A stretch of DNA of 64,000 nt from Triops longicaudatus (GCA_022885665.1 JAGQDJ010000180.1:48098-112097); one strand, 5' to 3'; positions 26,501 through 41,500 are shown, counted from the stretch's first letter. Numbers and translations: made by a program. The notes: a model not told the origin generated them from the sequence alone.

Positions 26501-29500
26501 TTGAAAGTTTCGGCAACATTGTTACACGTAATTGCAGGCAGCTGAAAAAAAAGTGTAGCCAGGTTTTTCTTGAATAGCAAGTTTTTAGCTCGGGGTTCCA
26601 AATGCTTATCTATAGGTATGTTTATTTTAATTTAAGCATGATAAAAGACCATTTTGGGCTGTTTCCTTTGGGAAGTTGTTGCCTTTTATTGCGCTTGATT
26701 TGTGTTCAGCTAGCAACAGTAATCAAGGTAAAACATGAGCCGGGCCCGGGCCCAGGGTGGGATGGGGGGTGGAGGGTAAAGAAATGGAACAAGTTAGCGA
26801 AAAACCTAAATCGCTTTTGTTGCTAAGGCAACAAAAGCTGAGGTAAAGTGGGGGTGGAGAGTGAGAGCGAGGGTGATCTTATTGCCCTGCTTTTATGACC
26901 CCCGTGTGTGCTGGGCTTTGTTCCTGGCGAGGATCGATCAGCACGTAAAACAAACGCGACGCGATTTCAAAGAAACTTGCTTTCCTGTTCGTCTTGGGGT
27001 TTTCTCCGCTTTCTTTTGCCTTTATTGTGCCACACTGAATTACAGCAGCACGCATTCCCCACTCGAAAGGTAATGGAAAGAAATGGAAGACAACAGCGCT
27101 GGAAAAGATGCGAAACTTTTCAGAAATAAAACATGACGATGTATGCCGAGGAATGCCCCAGCGTGAGAAAAGTTACATTCCCGGGTTTTCGCCAGTGCGG
27201 GTATCAGTTTGAACCCGAAAGATTACATAGGTAGATCACGATTTGTCCCTCCAGGTAGCAATGCACACGCATTGGAGGGGGCATGGGAGGGCGACCGAAG
27301 AGGGAGTCGTCATTATCCTTGTGGTTTGGACAAACAATAAAAACGGGACGATTGGGGATGGGAGCCCTCGAGTGGCTATAATTGCATCCCGATCCTGGAC
27401 CGGGATCGCAGGTTAGGTACTTAGGATCCATCATAAGGTACACGTACTGGAAAGTACGTACAGGAAAGGTCGCTTTGGGGTTAGCAGGGGATTGAGATCT
27501 TGTAGTTCAATTACTACACCCCTCGGAGTCGATCATAGAGCGACATTTTCGGAGGAAGGTTACGTCAACATGTTGGTACTTGTTGGTAATGCGTGTTGTA
27601 TGTTGGAACATGGAGCACGCGTATAAGCCAGCATGTTTTACAGTTTCGATGAAGGAATTCGATCACCCCAGGATGGTAAAAGACGGTTCTGGAAGGTTTG
27701 AGGTCTTGCTGCCGTTATGTGTCCACAGCCCAGCTCGTTTTCTGTCCTGGGGACATACCTGATTAGCATATGAATTATAGCGAGGACAAGCCCCTAACAT
27801 GTATCACCTAAGGTCACGAGGAAAAGCAGCTCCAGCCTGCGTGGAAAAGCCTGGGCTGCGAGAAAGTAAGGAAAGCAAGTTGGACGTTGTTCGTACTGTG
27901 TCAGGAGATGAACTGGAAACATTTCTATTTCTTAACTATCAAAGTGTCTCTTTTCCATCTTTTCGCGGACGCAGACTACGTTTAAAAGCTTAGGGAAACG
28001 AATTTGGGCGAATGGGATACAGTTTTAGTCAGGTTAGGGGTCATTTTTCTGTTCGGGAGTGTCTATAGCGCGGAGGGTGCGTGGAAGAGCGTCTCCTTTT
28101 GTGGAGGGAAATTGACGTTCACACCTTTGCACAGTAGACGCCTGCCCCTTTTCAATGAATAGGGTATTATAGCTTGGGAACCGGGCATTCTTTGGCGAAC
28201 CGGCTGCGTTGCTGAAAAAGGACTGTCTTTTCTTTGCCCGGTCCGGTCTGCGATGGACGCTTGCTTGGCCGTGCATTGAAAGCGAAAAACGCGCCCTGCC
28301 CTGCCTGGCCAACTTCGCGGGACCTTCGGCCATTGATTTGTGTGCTGGTAGCCAGCGGTAGGGCGGGCTACGTTCGGTCACTGAACGCTCAACGACTATA
28401 AATATTACTTAAAGCGCCGTTGACAGTCGTTCGGTCCCCCCCCATCACATACCGAAGTGAGATGGAAGGAGACTGCAGGCACCTTTGAACTTGGTTCTCA
28501 AAGAGGAACTTTGAACCAAGAAGGAAACTTGGATCCTTGAACAGTTCGATCTAACTGCTTCAAGTAGTTCGAGAAAAAGGGTGCATTTTCGGGTTCGAGG
28601 CACTGAACGCTGGGAATATGCAAGCCCACGTTGGCCACCATTAGTAGATGTGTGTTAAAAACTCAGTTCGATCCAAAGCTCAGTTCCAGATGAAAGAAAT
28701 ACATTGGTCACTGCAATTGCAACGCAGTTGGGGCTAACTTAATTGGCCTTTTATTTTAGTAGAGCTGATTATGTAGTGAGGAGTTTGGTAGACAATTATT
28801 ACGGATGCTCTGTTTCTGACAGTGCATGAAGGAATTCATTTTTTTTATCGAAAAAAGTTTCAAGTGGGCGAAAATGCGGTTGCTTTTCTACACGGGGCGA
28901 GAAAAGTGGAACGGAATATGCGGCAGAGAAAAGGACGAAAGTGGTATTCCAAACTCAAACCCCCTCTTTGTCCTTGTCTGGCGTTTTCCCTCCAATGCTC
29001 CCCCTTTTTGGAAAGTTTTCGAGATAGCCAGGTGCACCCCCTTCGACAGACATCAGATCTTTGGAAAAACTTCGGCAAGTTTGTTTCAATAGCAGTTTCA
29101 GCTCTCGCCCAAAAGCTTTTTCCATGGAGCTGGCTGGGGTGAACTAAATGGGGGGATTTTCCCTAAAAGCGAGCCAGCCTTGTATTGTGTGTGTCTGCAT
29201 TTCGAGGGTGCCAAGGGTGGAGAAAACGTACCGGGATAATTGAGAGCACAAACCTTCTACCCTCTCACCCCCTTGGTATGCTGCTTTATCTCCAAGACCA
29301 GCTTTTATATCAAGGAAAGGTACGAAAGAAGTGACAGAGATGCAGCTCGAACCATTTCTGTGGCATTCACCATAGGCTCGGAACTGTTATTAATGACGTT
29401 CGTCATTTTGACATTAATACAATTCTCGCGTAAACTTGAGTCGCTTTTGGAACGGTTCATTTGGGATTGGAGTGATATGTTTCGTCAAGAAGTGTTTTTA

Positions 29501-32500
29501 TGTACTGAAATTCATTTTCACTAACTGGAATCTTCTCTTGCATATTTTATAGTGGTGCTCTTGGACACAACGAAAGAAGATTCCTTGGACTGGACGCGAT
29601 ATCCGTTCGGTCCGCAGTCTGCAACGCCCGGGGTAAGTGTTTTGTGGTTTTTGGCTAGGGCTTGGTGGGGTTTCTTGCATATGCATGAGGTAAAGTTTGG
29701 GGGTTCGCTTCGTGTTTGCCTCCGATTAATTACGCCCCCGCGGTATTCCCAGCACCGCACTTTCAACGACGAAGATGAAGAAGGTTGGCGCAGGGTGGGA
29801 ACTTAGGGGTGGAGATAGATCGACTTGAGTGGGCCACGGAGGAAGAGAAACTCTCATCAGAAACTTGGGGTTCGGAAGGATTAATACGGCATGGCTTCCT
29901 CTCGGGGAGTTGCGATGACAAATGCAATGGCTAAAGAGGTTTGGCCTTTCTCACACTTGTTCAAGCAGTCGAGACGTTACTTGCTGACAACTCACTCGGG
30001 CGACAGTGAAGCAACGAGTGGGTTTGCGGGAAAGCTGTTGGAAGCCAAGTTGCTGCTGTCATAGACAGTCTGGTGGCAAAGGAAGAGAACTTGCAGCTCG
30101 ACTCCAAGTTGGGGCCGGAATCTTGGTCCAAGTTTCGGTGAGCGAACGCGTTGCACCGTCATCGTTGTACTCTGTACATGCACGCTACATGCGAGCTCGG
30201 GGTCCCCCCAGCTGCATAACGAAGGAGCCCAGGCTTTATTTATGCAAATTTACCCGTACCAAGTTTGGGGATGCTTGTCTACCTCAAGTTCACCCCTTCT
30301 AGCTAAAGAGGGGGTCGCAGGGGAGGGAAAATGGTTAAGTACAGGGAGAGCAGTGCACTGCACTGATACCCTCTTAAGAAAGTTTGAAATGCGAGATAAT
30401 AAAGGAGGGAGAAGTATTATAAAGGGGACGGAGAATGAAGAAGAGGTGATAGGATGAAAGGGAGATGGCATTGGAGTAAATTGAAATAGCCAGTTTTCAG
30501 AAAGACACAGTTCCTGGTTAAGGCTGTATATCCTTCAACTTAAACCTAATAACCTTAAGTTCAGTTCTTTCCGCCGTTGTAGTAACGGAAGAATAACTGG
30601 CGAATGGGTGAAATAGACGCCTACTGGAAACAAAGTAATGGCAAAATAGGGAATTTCTTCATAAAAATTCTTTATAAAAATAAAAAATGTGGAAATTCCG
30701 GGTTTTTGTGCGAATTTTCTAGATGTTAACTTGTATTAACCGGGATCGCAGGTTAGGTACTTAGGATCCATCATAAGGTACACGTACTGGAAAGTACGTA
30801 CAGGAAAGGTCGCTTTGGGGTTAGCAGGGGATTGAGATCTTGAGATATGCCGAGTAGCCCATATGTTTAATGTAAAGTTCATTATAACGAGATTTTGCGC
30901 TAGGTTGTCATTTGGAGGCGACTGAATGCCGAGTGCGCGTTTTCGGGAAGAGCCCGCGTAAACCGAATCCGTTTGCCGTTAGAAACCGTGTCCAAGCTCG
31001 GGACATGCGAATCCGCGTAAAGCGAGACTTGTGCCTTCCCGCTCGGGAACTATTAGGGAAGATGCACGGAGTACAGCCCAAAAGCCCGAGGAGGAGAAAA
31101 GGAATAATGTTCCAGAAAATAGGCTTTTAATAAGAAAGCCTTGTTGATGTGTCGCGCGCGGGTGGCCATGACACATTTCGGATATACATTTTATTGAGCT
31201 TGCCGGTGGAAAGCATCGAGGGGTGGAAAAGGCGGGGCTTAGCTCAGCCTCGAGCTTCTTTCTTCTGCATAGCAAAAGGCAGCAGCAGGCTTCTTTCTTC
31301 TGTATCGGGGGCCAAGGAGATTCGATGGGTAGAACACATGGATGAAGGATGGCCTGACTTTTGGGTGACGGATAAACCTTTTGGCATTGATCAGCCAGCT
31401 AAGAGAGAGAGAAATAGATAGCTCGGACCGTGTGTAGCACACACACGCACAATACCGGAGAGAGACAAGTCCTCGTGAGAGCATAATGGCTTTCGTTATC
31501 TTATTTGTTCTGAACACACAAGCGCGAAATTAATGAGAAATATAGAAAAAGAGGAAGCAAGCATCGGGGGCCTCTCAACATGTTGGACAACAACTACGCC
31601 CTCGTATTTCGTCTGCCTTTTGATTAAATATGCACTACGGGCTCTTTCCTGCGTAAGGAAACGCACGACTCGTGAATAGAGGGCTTCTTGATATTAACGC
31701 ATAAAAACACGAGAGCAGTCATTCATAGTGGACGAAAAGGGTTACAGTAAGGTCTCGCTGTGAAGAACGCTCTAAACAATTATCTTTTGGAATATACCAA
31801 AAAGACGAGTCTCATAACGAAGAGGTTTCCTGTCTTTACGGAAGTTCGCTATAGGGAGAGTATGCATGTCAAAAGAGTTTTGGTAAGCTTGCGAGGGTTG
31901 AGGGCGAGGGGATGAGGCTGGTTGCTTCATGTGTTTGTTGTCCGTAAGTCACAATGGCGTGTCATCCTCGTGTCGCTCAATCTCTGCATTGACGTTTGAC
32001 AGCATGCAGCTTAAACACCCAAAATGCACGGTGTCCATGTACCGTAGGCCTGTAAAGCTGCCAGGGGAAAACGGAAGACCTATATTGCTAGGGGAGACGA
32101 AGCATTTTTGACCTAGTGCTGGTGCTGTCATTAAAGGTAATGGGATAATAGTTGGTCAGCGCGCTCTTTTTAAACGCCTCAAATGGCTTGCATGTGCAAA
32201 AGGTCACAACGTGCGTCGGGAAAGTGAGCTGAGCTTGGCCTATAAAAACCGCCTCGTTCCTTCCCTTCGCTGCCCACCCAGTGGCCAATTAGGCAGTTTT
32301 TAACAGGATGTGTTGATGGAATTTCCTGCAAGGAAAAGTCCGAAACATGTTTGTCCTGCAGGGAGCAACGTTTCATGTTGGCCAATTTTTTTTTGTTCGT
32401 TACCTTTTCGAAAAATGCGCTGTGTACGGTTAACCATGGTTTCCGAAGCTTGTTTTTTCTTTTTAAATAGTGGGTAGTAAATGGCCGGAAAAAGGAAGAA

Positions 32501-35500
32501 TGGAGTGGAAGCTCCAAACCTACTTTTCAGATTTTCTCAGCGAACACTCATAATAGAACATAAAGTTGACGTTGAAGAAGGGATTGGCGATAAAAAATCA
32601 TTAATAAACTCAATCCCTTCTTGAGCCTGTCTTGTTTAGCTGAACACTTAAGTTGTGTCGGTCACAAATGGGCCGGACGTTCATTATTACTCCATCTCTT
32701 TCTCTTTTTTTTTTGTTCACTTTTTTTCCCCGTGGAAGTCAATGATTGTTCTTAACGCTCGCTAACCGAAGCTTTTTGTCTAGTCGCGAAAAGTAAAATA
32801 TAAGACTCTTCGGTCGAATTTTGAATGAAGACGCTTGTCCACTTGGGATCTCTTTCGCGTTAGTGTAGAAAAAGTCGTGCTTGGACGAGTGCCCAGCTTT
32901 GCTGGTACACGAAGTCGATACGTTTGGACACGTCGTTTAGAGGAGCCAAAAATTCCATGAAACGACACCCTAAAGAAAATGTGTGTCTTTGGGCCGTGTA
33001 ATGGCTATAAGATTCTCCCCCCGAAAGTCGTTTTACTTTATGACTTGACTGCTCCACCCCCTTTTTACCCCCCATGCTTTCATTTTATCATAAATGCATA
33101 AATGTCCCGTTAAACCGAGGGCGAAACTTGGCTCGCGTTCACCGAACACTCCATATACTCGTAGGCCGCTTTTTTGACATCTTTGGCAGAAGGGTCAGTG
33201 CAGGGAAGCTGACCCTCTTAAATGAGGGGTGATTTCGTCACCCTCGTAAACTGGGCAAGTTTCCTATGCGTGGTATTGACAAGCCAGGTCGGGGTGAAAC
33301 TTCTTTCACCGCGTTTTTTCAGATGTTCGAGCTCCTCTTTTCTACGATACAATCTTGTTCTAACCCTTGTCAATTTGCGGCGTGATTCCAAGAATGGCGA
33401 CGAACAAAAGCGGGAAAACCGTAGCTTGGCACGGTTCAGGGCTCCTTGGCTATATCATGTGCGATAAGGTGGCTCTGATTTCCTCAGTGCGTACAAGTTT
33501 GCGTTGGAGAGAGGGAAAAAATGGGTCGTGCAGAGAACACTTATCCCTAGCAGGTGTATTGATCGTGCGGAAGTAGGAAAAGAAATCTACGAGTACAACT
33601 CGCGAAAGTTGGACAACGGAGTTTGCCTCTAGCGTGTCGCAAATTCGGCCACAAGCGGCACCTGATCATTTGCATATTGCATTTGCGTAGAAAGATAAAT
33701 ATATCAGGAAAGTTTGGCGAATCCAGGAAAGAACGGTCCAAGCGAGTCGAGAAAGAAAAAAGTGAAGGATATATTACTTTGAATTGGTAGCGCTCGGTGC
33801 AGCAAGGAAAAGTAAGCAGGAGAGGTAAAGGAAAGCAGCATATACATAGATTTATACCAAAGATTTATTGTATCTCCACTAGATTTATGCATTACACGTT
33901 TTGCACCCGTAACCCAAGAGAGAAAAAAATGTATGGTTGCGGGTGGTGGGGTAAGAGGGTAAATAGGAATGGGGGGGCGTGTCGCGTCGAGGAACAAATT
34001 GTAACCGAGATGGAGGATAAAAGGAATAGAAAAATGGTAGCGTACATTTTCATTGTGGAGGCAGATTAGGCCCACGGCGATGCCCTAAGCGTGTTATAGC
34101 GATCGCGAGGGTGGAAGAGTGATTGGTCAAAGGGAGGAAGGGTATTTGCGTAAGAGTGATTGCCGTGTTCGATACGCACGGAATGAGAAAAAGGCGTTTG
34201 TTCGAGATACCCTGGCTCCCTCGCCGAGTTCTCCGAGTTGCGTGTCGAAGGCCTAATGCTAATGAAAGGCATAGGCAAATTACATTAGGCAGCTTCGTTG
34301 AGATAACTATTCACCCTCTCTCGCTGGCTCCGTCTCGTGAGGAAGACATATGTGCGTATGCGAATGTGTTATGGAGTAAGGACAGGATTTGTGGGTGGGT
34401 GGTGGTGGTGGGGGAGAAAGTAGAGCAGGTGGGCGAGAGAAAATCAATAACATTCCCGAACAGGAGCAAACAAGAAGCATCAAAGGCTTTTTCATAGCCT
34501 AGGGGGGACAGTTAATGAGGGGACACCTCCATCGCTCGTTGAATTCCACGACATCCACCGCCACGCTGATGTGAGCTGGGAGTGGTATTGTGGTGTTCAC
34601 ACTCTATTGTCCTATAGCTTGAGTGTAATTCGATGCAAGAAGAGAGAGACTTCGTTTTAGATCACCGCGTTCGAAAGTGAGAGCGAGCTTAACCTGCGAA
34701 CATTACGCTCGTAAGTAGTCCCGGAATGCATGGCATGTGTTGTAACACGAAAAAAGAAGTTTAGTAGCAGTAGTAAAAAAGAAAAAGGCTCTGTGTTTGC
34801 TGGTGGAAGCGAGAAACTTGAAAGCGTGCTGGCCAGATTTATCGATTTTTTTTTTTGCATTTGCAGCTTGCAAGAGAAAAAATGGCGTATTAAAAATCGT
34901 AGCGGTTTCGTGACGAGGGTAGACTAGTTTATCGCATATCAGGGAGGAAACCGAGAGCAGCTTAAAGCTCGTTTAGGGCATCCATCCCACCTGATCTTTA
35001 ATGTAGAGCGCGAGCTGGAGCTATAGAGAGGTCAAGTGCTGCACCATTAATGGGCAGCGAACGTGAAGGCAATGAAGGCTCACGTGACGGGCAACGCTGC
35101 CACTGCCGCGGCCAGGGCTTGTCAAAACGCGCGGGGAAAAGCTTCGACAGCCCGCGCGACAGCTACCGCACGAACGCCACAGCAGCAGAGCTACACAAGG
35201 TGCCAGCGTACTTACAGTTGACTGAAGTCCATTACGCAAGTACATTCGTGATATTAGTATCTTTCGAGGTTGTGTCCTTTTTTTTTCTTTTACTGTTGGA
35301 AGACTATTAGGAGCAAGGTTGTAAGGGGGGAAGAGGATTTGCTCCCACTAGCCACAACGTTGATATATGCGTTTGCTGGGCTTAAGCCTTCAGACAACAC
35401 GTGGTGGAACGTGTTGTCTGAGCGAGTGACGGGTATTATACATTGTTATGTCTCCATTCTTTATTTAATGGTGTATTAGTCTTGTGTGACAAACGGAAAA

Positions 35501-38500
35501 CAAAAGGAGGGGAGAGTCAGACCACCCTTCTTGCTAAACCAATATCGAACAGGTTAGAAGCACACCAAGTAGGCTGTGTTGAATTATGCGTTGTTAGCAC
35601 TCATTGTATCCAACTCGTGTAAGCACAGGGTGTATAATATTGCCACACATTCCCTCCCTGTGGTTTAAATGAAACGAAGACCGAAGCTTCTCTCTGGACG
35701 ACAATCCCTCACTGAAAATTTGTAACGGTCTTGCCATGCACTCGAGTTTTACCTTGTCATGATCGGTTCTCAATAGCTTCCGTTACAGAAGCGATGCGGG
35801 ATCAAGACAGATTTATCGGAAGAGGGAAGCAAGAGAAGGCCAAGTCACGAGGCCAAGGAAACTCCCCGATGCAAAGAAAAAGAGAGACAAGCAACAACAA
35901 AGTTAGGCAGGACGTGAGGTTATTAGTTTTTTGTAGGTGAAAAGAAACTTGAAGGCAGCCGAGGGGGAAAAAAAGCTTCCGTCCAGTGATGAAAGAAGAA
36001 CGCTGAACGCGCTTATTAAGGGTAGGATTTCTTGTCGACCGGACTACGTTCGAAGACTGTTAAGGGGATGAAGACAGTCCGAGAGAGGGAAATTGAGAGG
36101 AAAAACGATGTCCGTCCTGCTGATAGCCGCAGCGTTTCTGTGGTGTAAGACGTGGTGAGGTCCTTTTGTGTCTATAACATTTCTTCCGAGGACATATGGC
36201 TGACACAAGATGAGGAAAGAAAATTGACAGGAACAAAAAGCTCAGCAATAATTTGGAGACGCTTCATTGCATTACGACGACCCGAACCCAAGCAGATTAA
36301 CTTCTGGGCCTTCTTTCTTTTTTTTTTTTTTTTTTTTTAAATGAGAAAAACATATCTCTTTTTAAGAGATTTCGGGTAAAAGTTGGCATCAGAATGACAA
36401 GGGGCGTGGTTTCGGGTGGGGGAAACCATTTATTTTCCTCCGTACGCTAGCTTTTTTTATTTTATACCTTTTTTCGCTTGTCTCCTACTACTGGACGAAT
36501 TCGCGCCACCGCCAAAGGTGAGCGGACAGGGCTTTGAATTTGTTGAAAGTTGGTTTTCAACGTAAGTTAGTTGCATTTTCGGCACTGCCTTTAAAGGTGT
36601 AGTGTTTGTTCAGGATTAGAGTTTAACGATCAGGAACGCGTTGGGAGGGTTGCTTCAAGTTTTAAAAACGAGCGAAAATAGTCCAAAGTTCCCAACTGAA
36701 CAAATAAGCCATCCATCGCGTTGGAAGTCTCCACGTTGCGAGTTTTTCGGAATCGCAGAGCATTCTGCAGGGTCACGCATTCCGCACACAAATCCGCACG
36801 CCGACTTTTATGCTTAACAGAGCCCAACCATGTCCTTGCTAAGCCACGGAAAATTTCTGATAAGCGAGGCGAATTCTTACAACCCAGGGCTTCGTCTGCC
36901 AGCTGGCGGGCGCCGATGATGTACAAGTCCACCTACATCTCCTCTCGAATTCCTCTGAGAGAACGTGCACGGCAGTATGACGAGAACGCGTGCTTCGTTA
37001 GCACGACATGAACGCCAACAATGCCGGAAACTTGTCCTTTTCACGTACTGTACCAAGTGCATTCCACGGGAAACGCATTGTGCGGGTATAAACGACTTTC
37101 TTCCTGCCAGTGTCTGTCGAAAGTGAGACAGACCCTGTCCCGCTGTCCCACTTGTTTCTGCGCGAAACTACGGTGGCGTCAATGTAGTGTTCATAAAAAA
37201 CGGGTGTCAGGTAAGAGACGTGGCCGTTTTTTGTAGAGTTTTTGTTGGAATGTAGGAGAAACTCGTGTGAGATGGAGCGGAGTAGAAAGACCAAGAGGTG
37301 CGGTCGCTGAACAACCAAGCCTACCAGTGGAGGAGAAGGTAAAGAGGCCTAAAAGAAGCAGCAACGCAATTGAATTTGCTCGGGCCTATTTACTGAACGC
37401 ACAGCTCTGCAAGTCCGGTCACGTCGGTTGCCGGCTGGCGTTGTGCGCCGCGTCCCAGCGGGAGTTAGCGACGTGGAAACATGACGGAAAAGTCTGTCCG
37501 AGGAAGATGTTGTTTCAAGTCTCCTTTGCGTCGTCGTGTTTCAAGTAATCGGAGCCGAACGTGTGCTGGGAGTTGTTGCTCGCAACGCATCGCATACCAA
37601 AGTCTCGCGGGGAAAGGACATGCTGACGCGCGCTTGACATAACAGCCGTCACCCGAAACCCTCAAACCATGGAATAACTTAGGAAGTTGGTCGTCCTTTC
37701 AGAGAGTATAGCCAACAGAAGTCAATCTAAAATTATGGTGAATATAAGTGACGAAGGAAAGTAACGCTATGGAAAAGGAAAACTATGACTCGCAACTTAA
37801 CCATCGAGTGATGGTCGAAGTTAAGTGTATGAATTTTTTTTAAAACGTTTTAGTTTTTAGTTTGAGAGTTGCGAAAAGGCCATGTCGGTAGCTTTCCTGT
37901 ACTTTTGGTTGTTGTTACGTTGGTAACATCCCAATTTGTCTCTTGGAAGACAGATTTGGCAACAGGGGGGTTGAAGCCCAAGAATGCGTTAGACGAGAGA
38001 TGCAAGTGACGAGATGCAGTTGGTTAATGTATTGGAGGAGAATGCCGGGGAAAATAGCTGAGATTTTTTGTGTTATTTTTCTGCCTGAGAGGGTGGGAGG
38101 ATTGGTTTGGGAGTGCGGCTAGAAGAATGAGGAACCGGTGAAGTTGAAAGGATGGGGTTGCTGGGGGGCAAGAAATGGAGCGCTTGAAAAGAAATAATTA
38201 GAAACAGCAACGAGGGCGGGCAGTGAGCTTTTTTGACTCCGAAGGCGGCAACGACGGTGTTAACACAGCGACGGCCAAATGAAGGCTGTGTCGCGCCCAA
38301 GCTGCGCACTAATGGACAGACTTGACGACATGTTTTACGTTAACTTGTTGACAAACAAGACTTGGTGGAAAAAGAGGACGAAGCAAAGAGAAAGTACGGC
38401 GCCAGCGGGTCCCTGAAAAACAGGAATGAATTTGAATTAATATTTTGACAAATTGAACGGAAATGGAGCGTGGAAAGATGGCATTAAAAAGTTTGGCCAA

Positions 38501-41500
38501 CCCCTCTCACTTTTTTCTGCGTGGGGTTGTGAAATCTGTCGGAAGATACGATCCTCGTGAGCTGTTACGGTTATGCCATGGAGTTCGAATGTGTTGACTT
38601 GAGTTTTCTTCGTCTTACAGATCGTTTGAAGCTTGAACAAAAGGTGACACTAGTGACTCAGTTGTTTTGGTGTACATGCGTAGCTTGTTCGAAAAATGGA
38701 AAATGGTAACAGAAACTAGTGTTCTTTTACATTTCAGAGACTCGTGATTTGTGTTTCCGTTTCAGCCCCGCGCGAGTCTATTGTTTGTTTGTTTCATTTC
38801 ATTGTCGCCAAGAAACTGAGAAAGTAGAGTGATTCGGAAGAGATTGTAAAAAGCGACCTGAAGTCTGGGTGTCGATTCCTTTGGGGGGCGAGGAATGGTT
38901 GGCTGGCCTAGATGATGGTGAGAAAGACTGTTGAACAGACTCTTTTATTAGTGGTACTTCGGGGGTGTACGATGTTACGTCTCGCTCCCGAGGCGCAAAG
39001 CTGCCCTTTTGACTTTACTACTCTAGTCTTCCCTAATTCGAAAGACAAGCCCCAAGTTAGTCCGGAACGCAACAGTGAGATATCATTGTACACTGCCAGC
39101 AAGTGTTTTCGGGAGGTTCGTGCAATAATAACCATGTCGGATCCTAGGTGTAAAGCGTCCAAAACTGAAAATGAAAAAGAGAAGCTTATCTGTTGTTCAA
39201 AAAGAATTTGTATAGCAAACGTCGTCTTTTGTTTCGTCACCACCTGTCATTGCTGGTTACTAAACCAGAGACAACAATTACAGCTATGCCAAGGAAGCTA
39301 CCTTTTCAAACACGAGTTCTTTCTTAGTACAGGGAAAAAAAAGAACAGCCGTAGTAGCTGACAAAAGAGCGCTGTGCCAATCATCGGCATTAGTTCAAAG
39401 AAATATTAATAGATTTTTCGCTTCTTTCGGGGAGAAAAGAGTATTTCGTGCCAGCAAACGTAACGGGGGTTCTTATCCCAAACAATTGTTGCCCTTTCTC
39501 AAATTCTACCTCTTTGCAAGAGAAAAGGCATTCGGGATCATAAGCTGTAAGTTAACAAAGGGGACTTTTGTATGGGCGAAGGGAATCAAACACGGACACT
39601 GCGTGTTGATTGAAGCTCGCCGGAGGAATTGCTGTCTACCCGGCCAACTTTGGTTATACATTCCCCCACTTTTTTTTTCTTAAAAAAATAAAAAAAAATA
39701 AAAAAATAAAACTAACTCAGAGCAAACACATGAAAATAGGCAGTTGAAGTAGTAATTCATTCGTTTGTGATGTTGTAAAAGTTTAAAGCTTATTTATTTA
39801 TTTTCAAACGATGTTTCGGCGTGAGAATTGGGATGCCTTTTGGGAGGTTTGTGAAGACGGTGAGGAAGCAATCATTCATGGCTCCGGTTTATTGCAGGCA
39901 AGAAGATGTTTGAAAAAGGCAGAACAATGTTGATCCTACTCCTCGATGTAAGATTCCTTTTTAGTAGGGAAGACAAGGAAGAACAACGGTTCTCGAACTC
40001 GGGAGAGAAATCGATCTGGACGGGGACGAACGTGAGCAGGATGAAAAGGTGCACGAGGAGAGCACGACGAGACGAACCAAAGAGTGTACATTTCGCCTCA
40101 ACGATCACACACTAACCCCCTCCCTCCAACGCTAAAATATGGGGCAAGCTTTGTCGATTGAAATCGGTATATGACGGAATGCTCCTCCGCTTTTTCAATC
40201 TACCGTGTGCGTCTCCCTTTTGAACATTCGAGATAAGTGGCCTCCCTTTTTTTAAATTCACCATCCCCGAGTCGATTTCCTTGGTGTGGAGAGCAAGGTT
40301 GTGTTGGTCACCCCCACAACCCCCCATTCCAGAAGATGTGTCGCAACGAAACCATTTCATTCCGTGTGCTTGGTGCTGTCCCTTTTACGTGTCCAACAAA
40401 TTCCATCGGATAAGCTGTAGTAAACGGCCTAGGGAGCTGCAGTGCTGTTGGCTGGAAGACAGAAGACGCAAAAAGAAAAGGGGAAAAAGAAGATCGGGAG
40501 TTTTTCTTTGTAGTGAAGCGCTCAGGCGTGAAATACTCTTCAGCGTCTTCTTTTTCTCTGCCTTCGTCGTCATCTAGAGCGTCTTTAGCCCCTCCCTTCA
40601 TTTAGTTCAATCCCCTTAACTTGGTTCCTCAAGACATGGTGGTAAAAGAGAGACAAGCTTAAGTAAGGCGAAATAGGAAGAAAGGAAAAAATAAAATAAG
40701 GTGTCCGTGTGCTGCTGCTGGTCATTTATTCCAGAGCTGATAAGATGAGGGCGGCTTGAAATGGGAAGAAATGCAGAGCAAACGAGATGAGGGCGGCGAA
40801 TCCCACCTTAGCTCGCTCCCCGGATCCGGAAGGGAGAGATAACGAGGGTTAAAAGGGTAAACGAATGGCACAGGATTCACCAGAAAAAAAAAGAAAAGAA
40901 AAAAGAGGCGAATTTAGGGTTGCGCTATCGCCATTCGTTCCATTTGTACGCAAATGGGGCACTAGCAAATACCTAAGGTTTCTCCTCGGGGAGGCTGTAA
41001 TCGAAATTTGGGGGGTGGAGGGGCCGTAAACGTGAAAAGGGTCAAAGAAGCTGTACGGGCACACAGTATCATGCACCATGTTCAAACTTGTCCCAATTAT
41101 CCGAGACAGTCTTGCATAAATACGGATAAGTAGACTCCATTATTGGCTAGTCTTGCTATGGGTTTGTATATGTTCAATTACCCGAAGGTGACTCGGATAA
41201 TCGGGCCGCAGCGTTACTTGTGGCAAGTTTCCCTTCATTAAAAGTTTGCTTATTTTGCGTATGTCTGGTCTTTAAGCTCGCAGTAATAGGGAGAGTTCGT
41301 GTGCGCAATTTATATGCTCTAAATAAAGTGTCCCGTATTTTCCGTACATGGGAAGTTTTGTGGTGCTTCGCTAAACGGTTTACGAGCGAAAACGCCAGGC
41401 ACCAGCCGTTGATCTTGGTTGGAGGATACCCAGAAAGTTTGCGGTCTGGTTCATCTGGTGGTGCGCAACACCAAGTTGGGGCCCAGGAGAGGTTACCGAG

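Noticed and set aside
38908..39361. Overlapping 149- and 111-codon frames on opposite strands in Eph intron 2
   Set aside because: Neither shows motifs nor bounded splice sites; likely chance.
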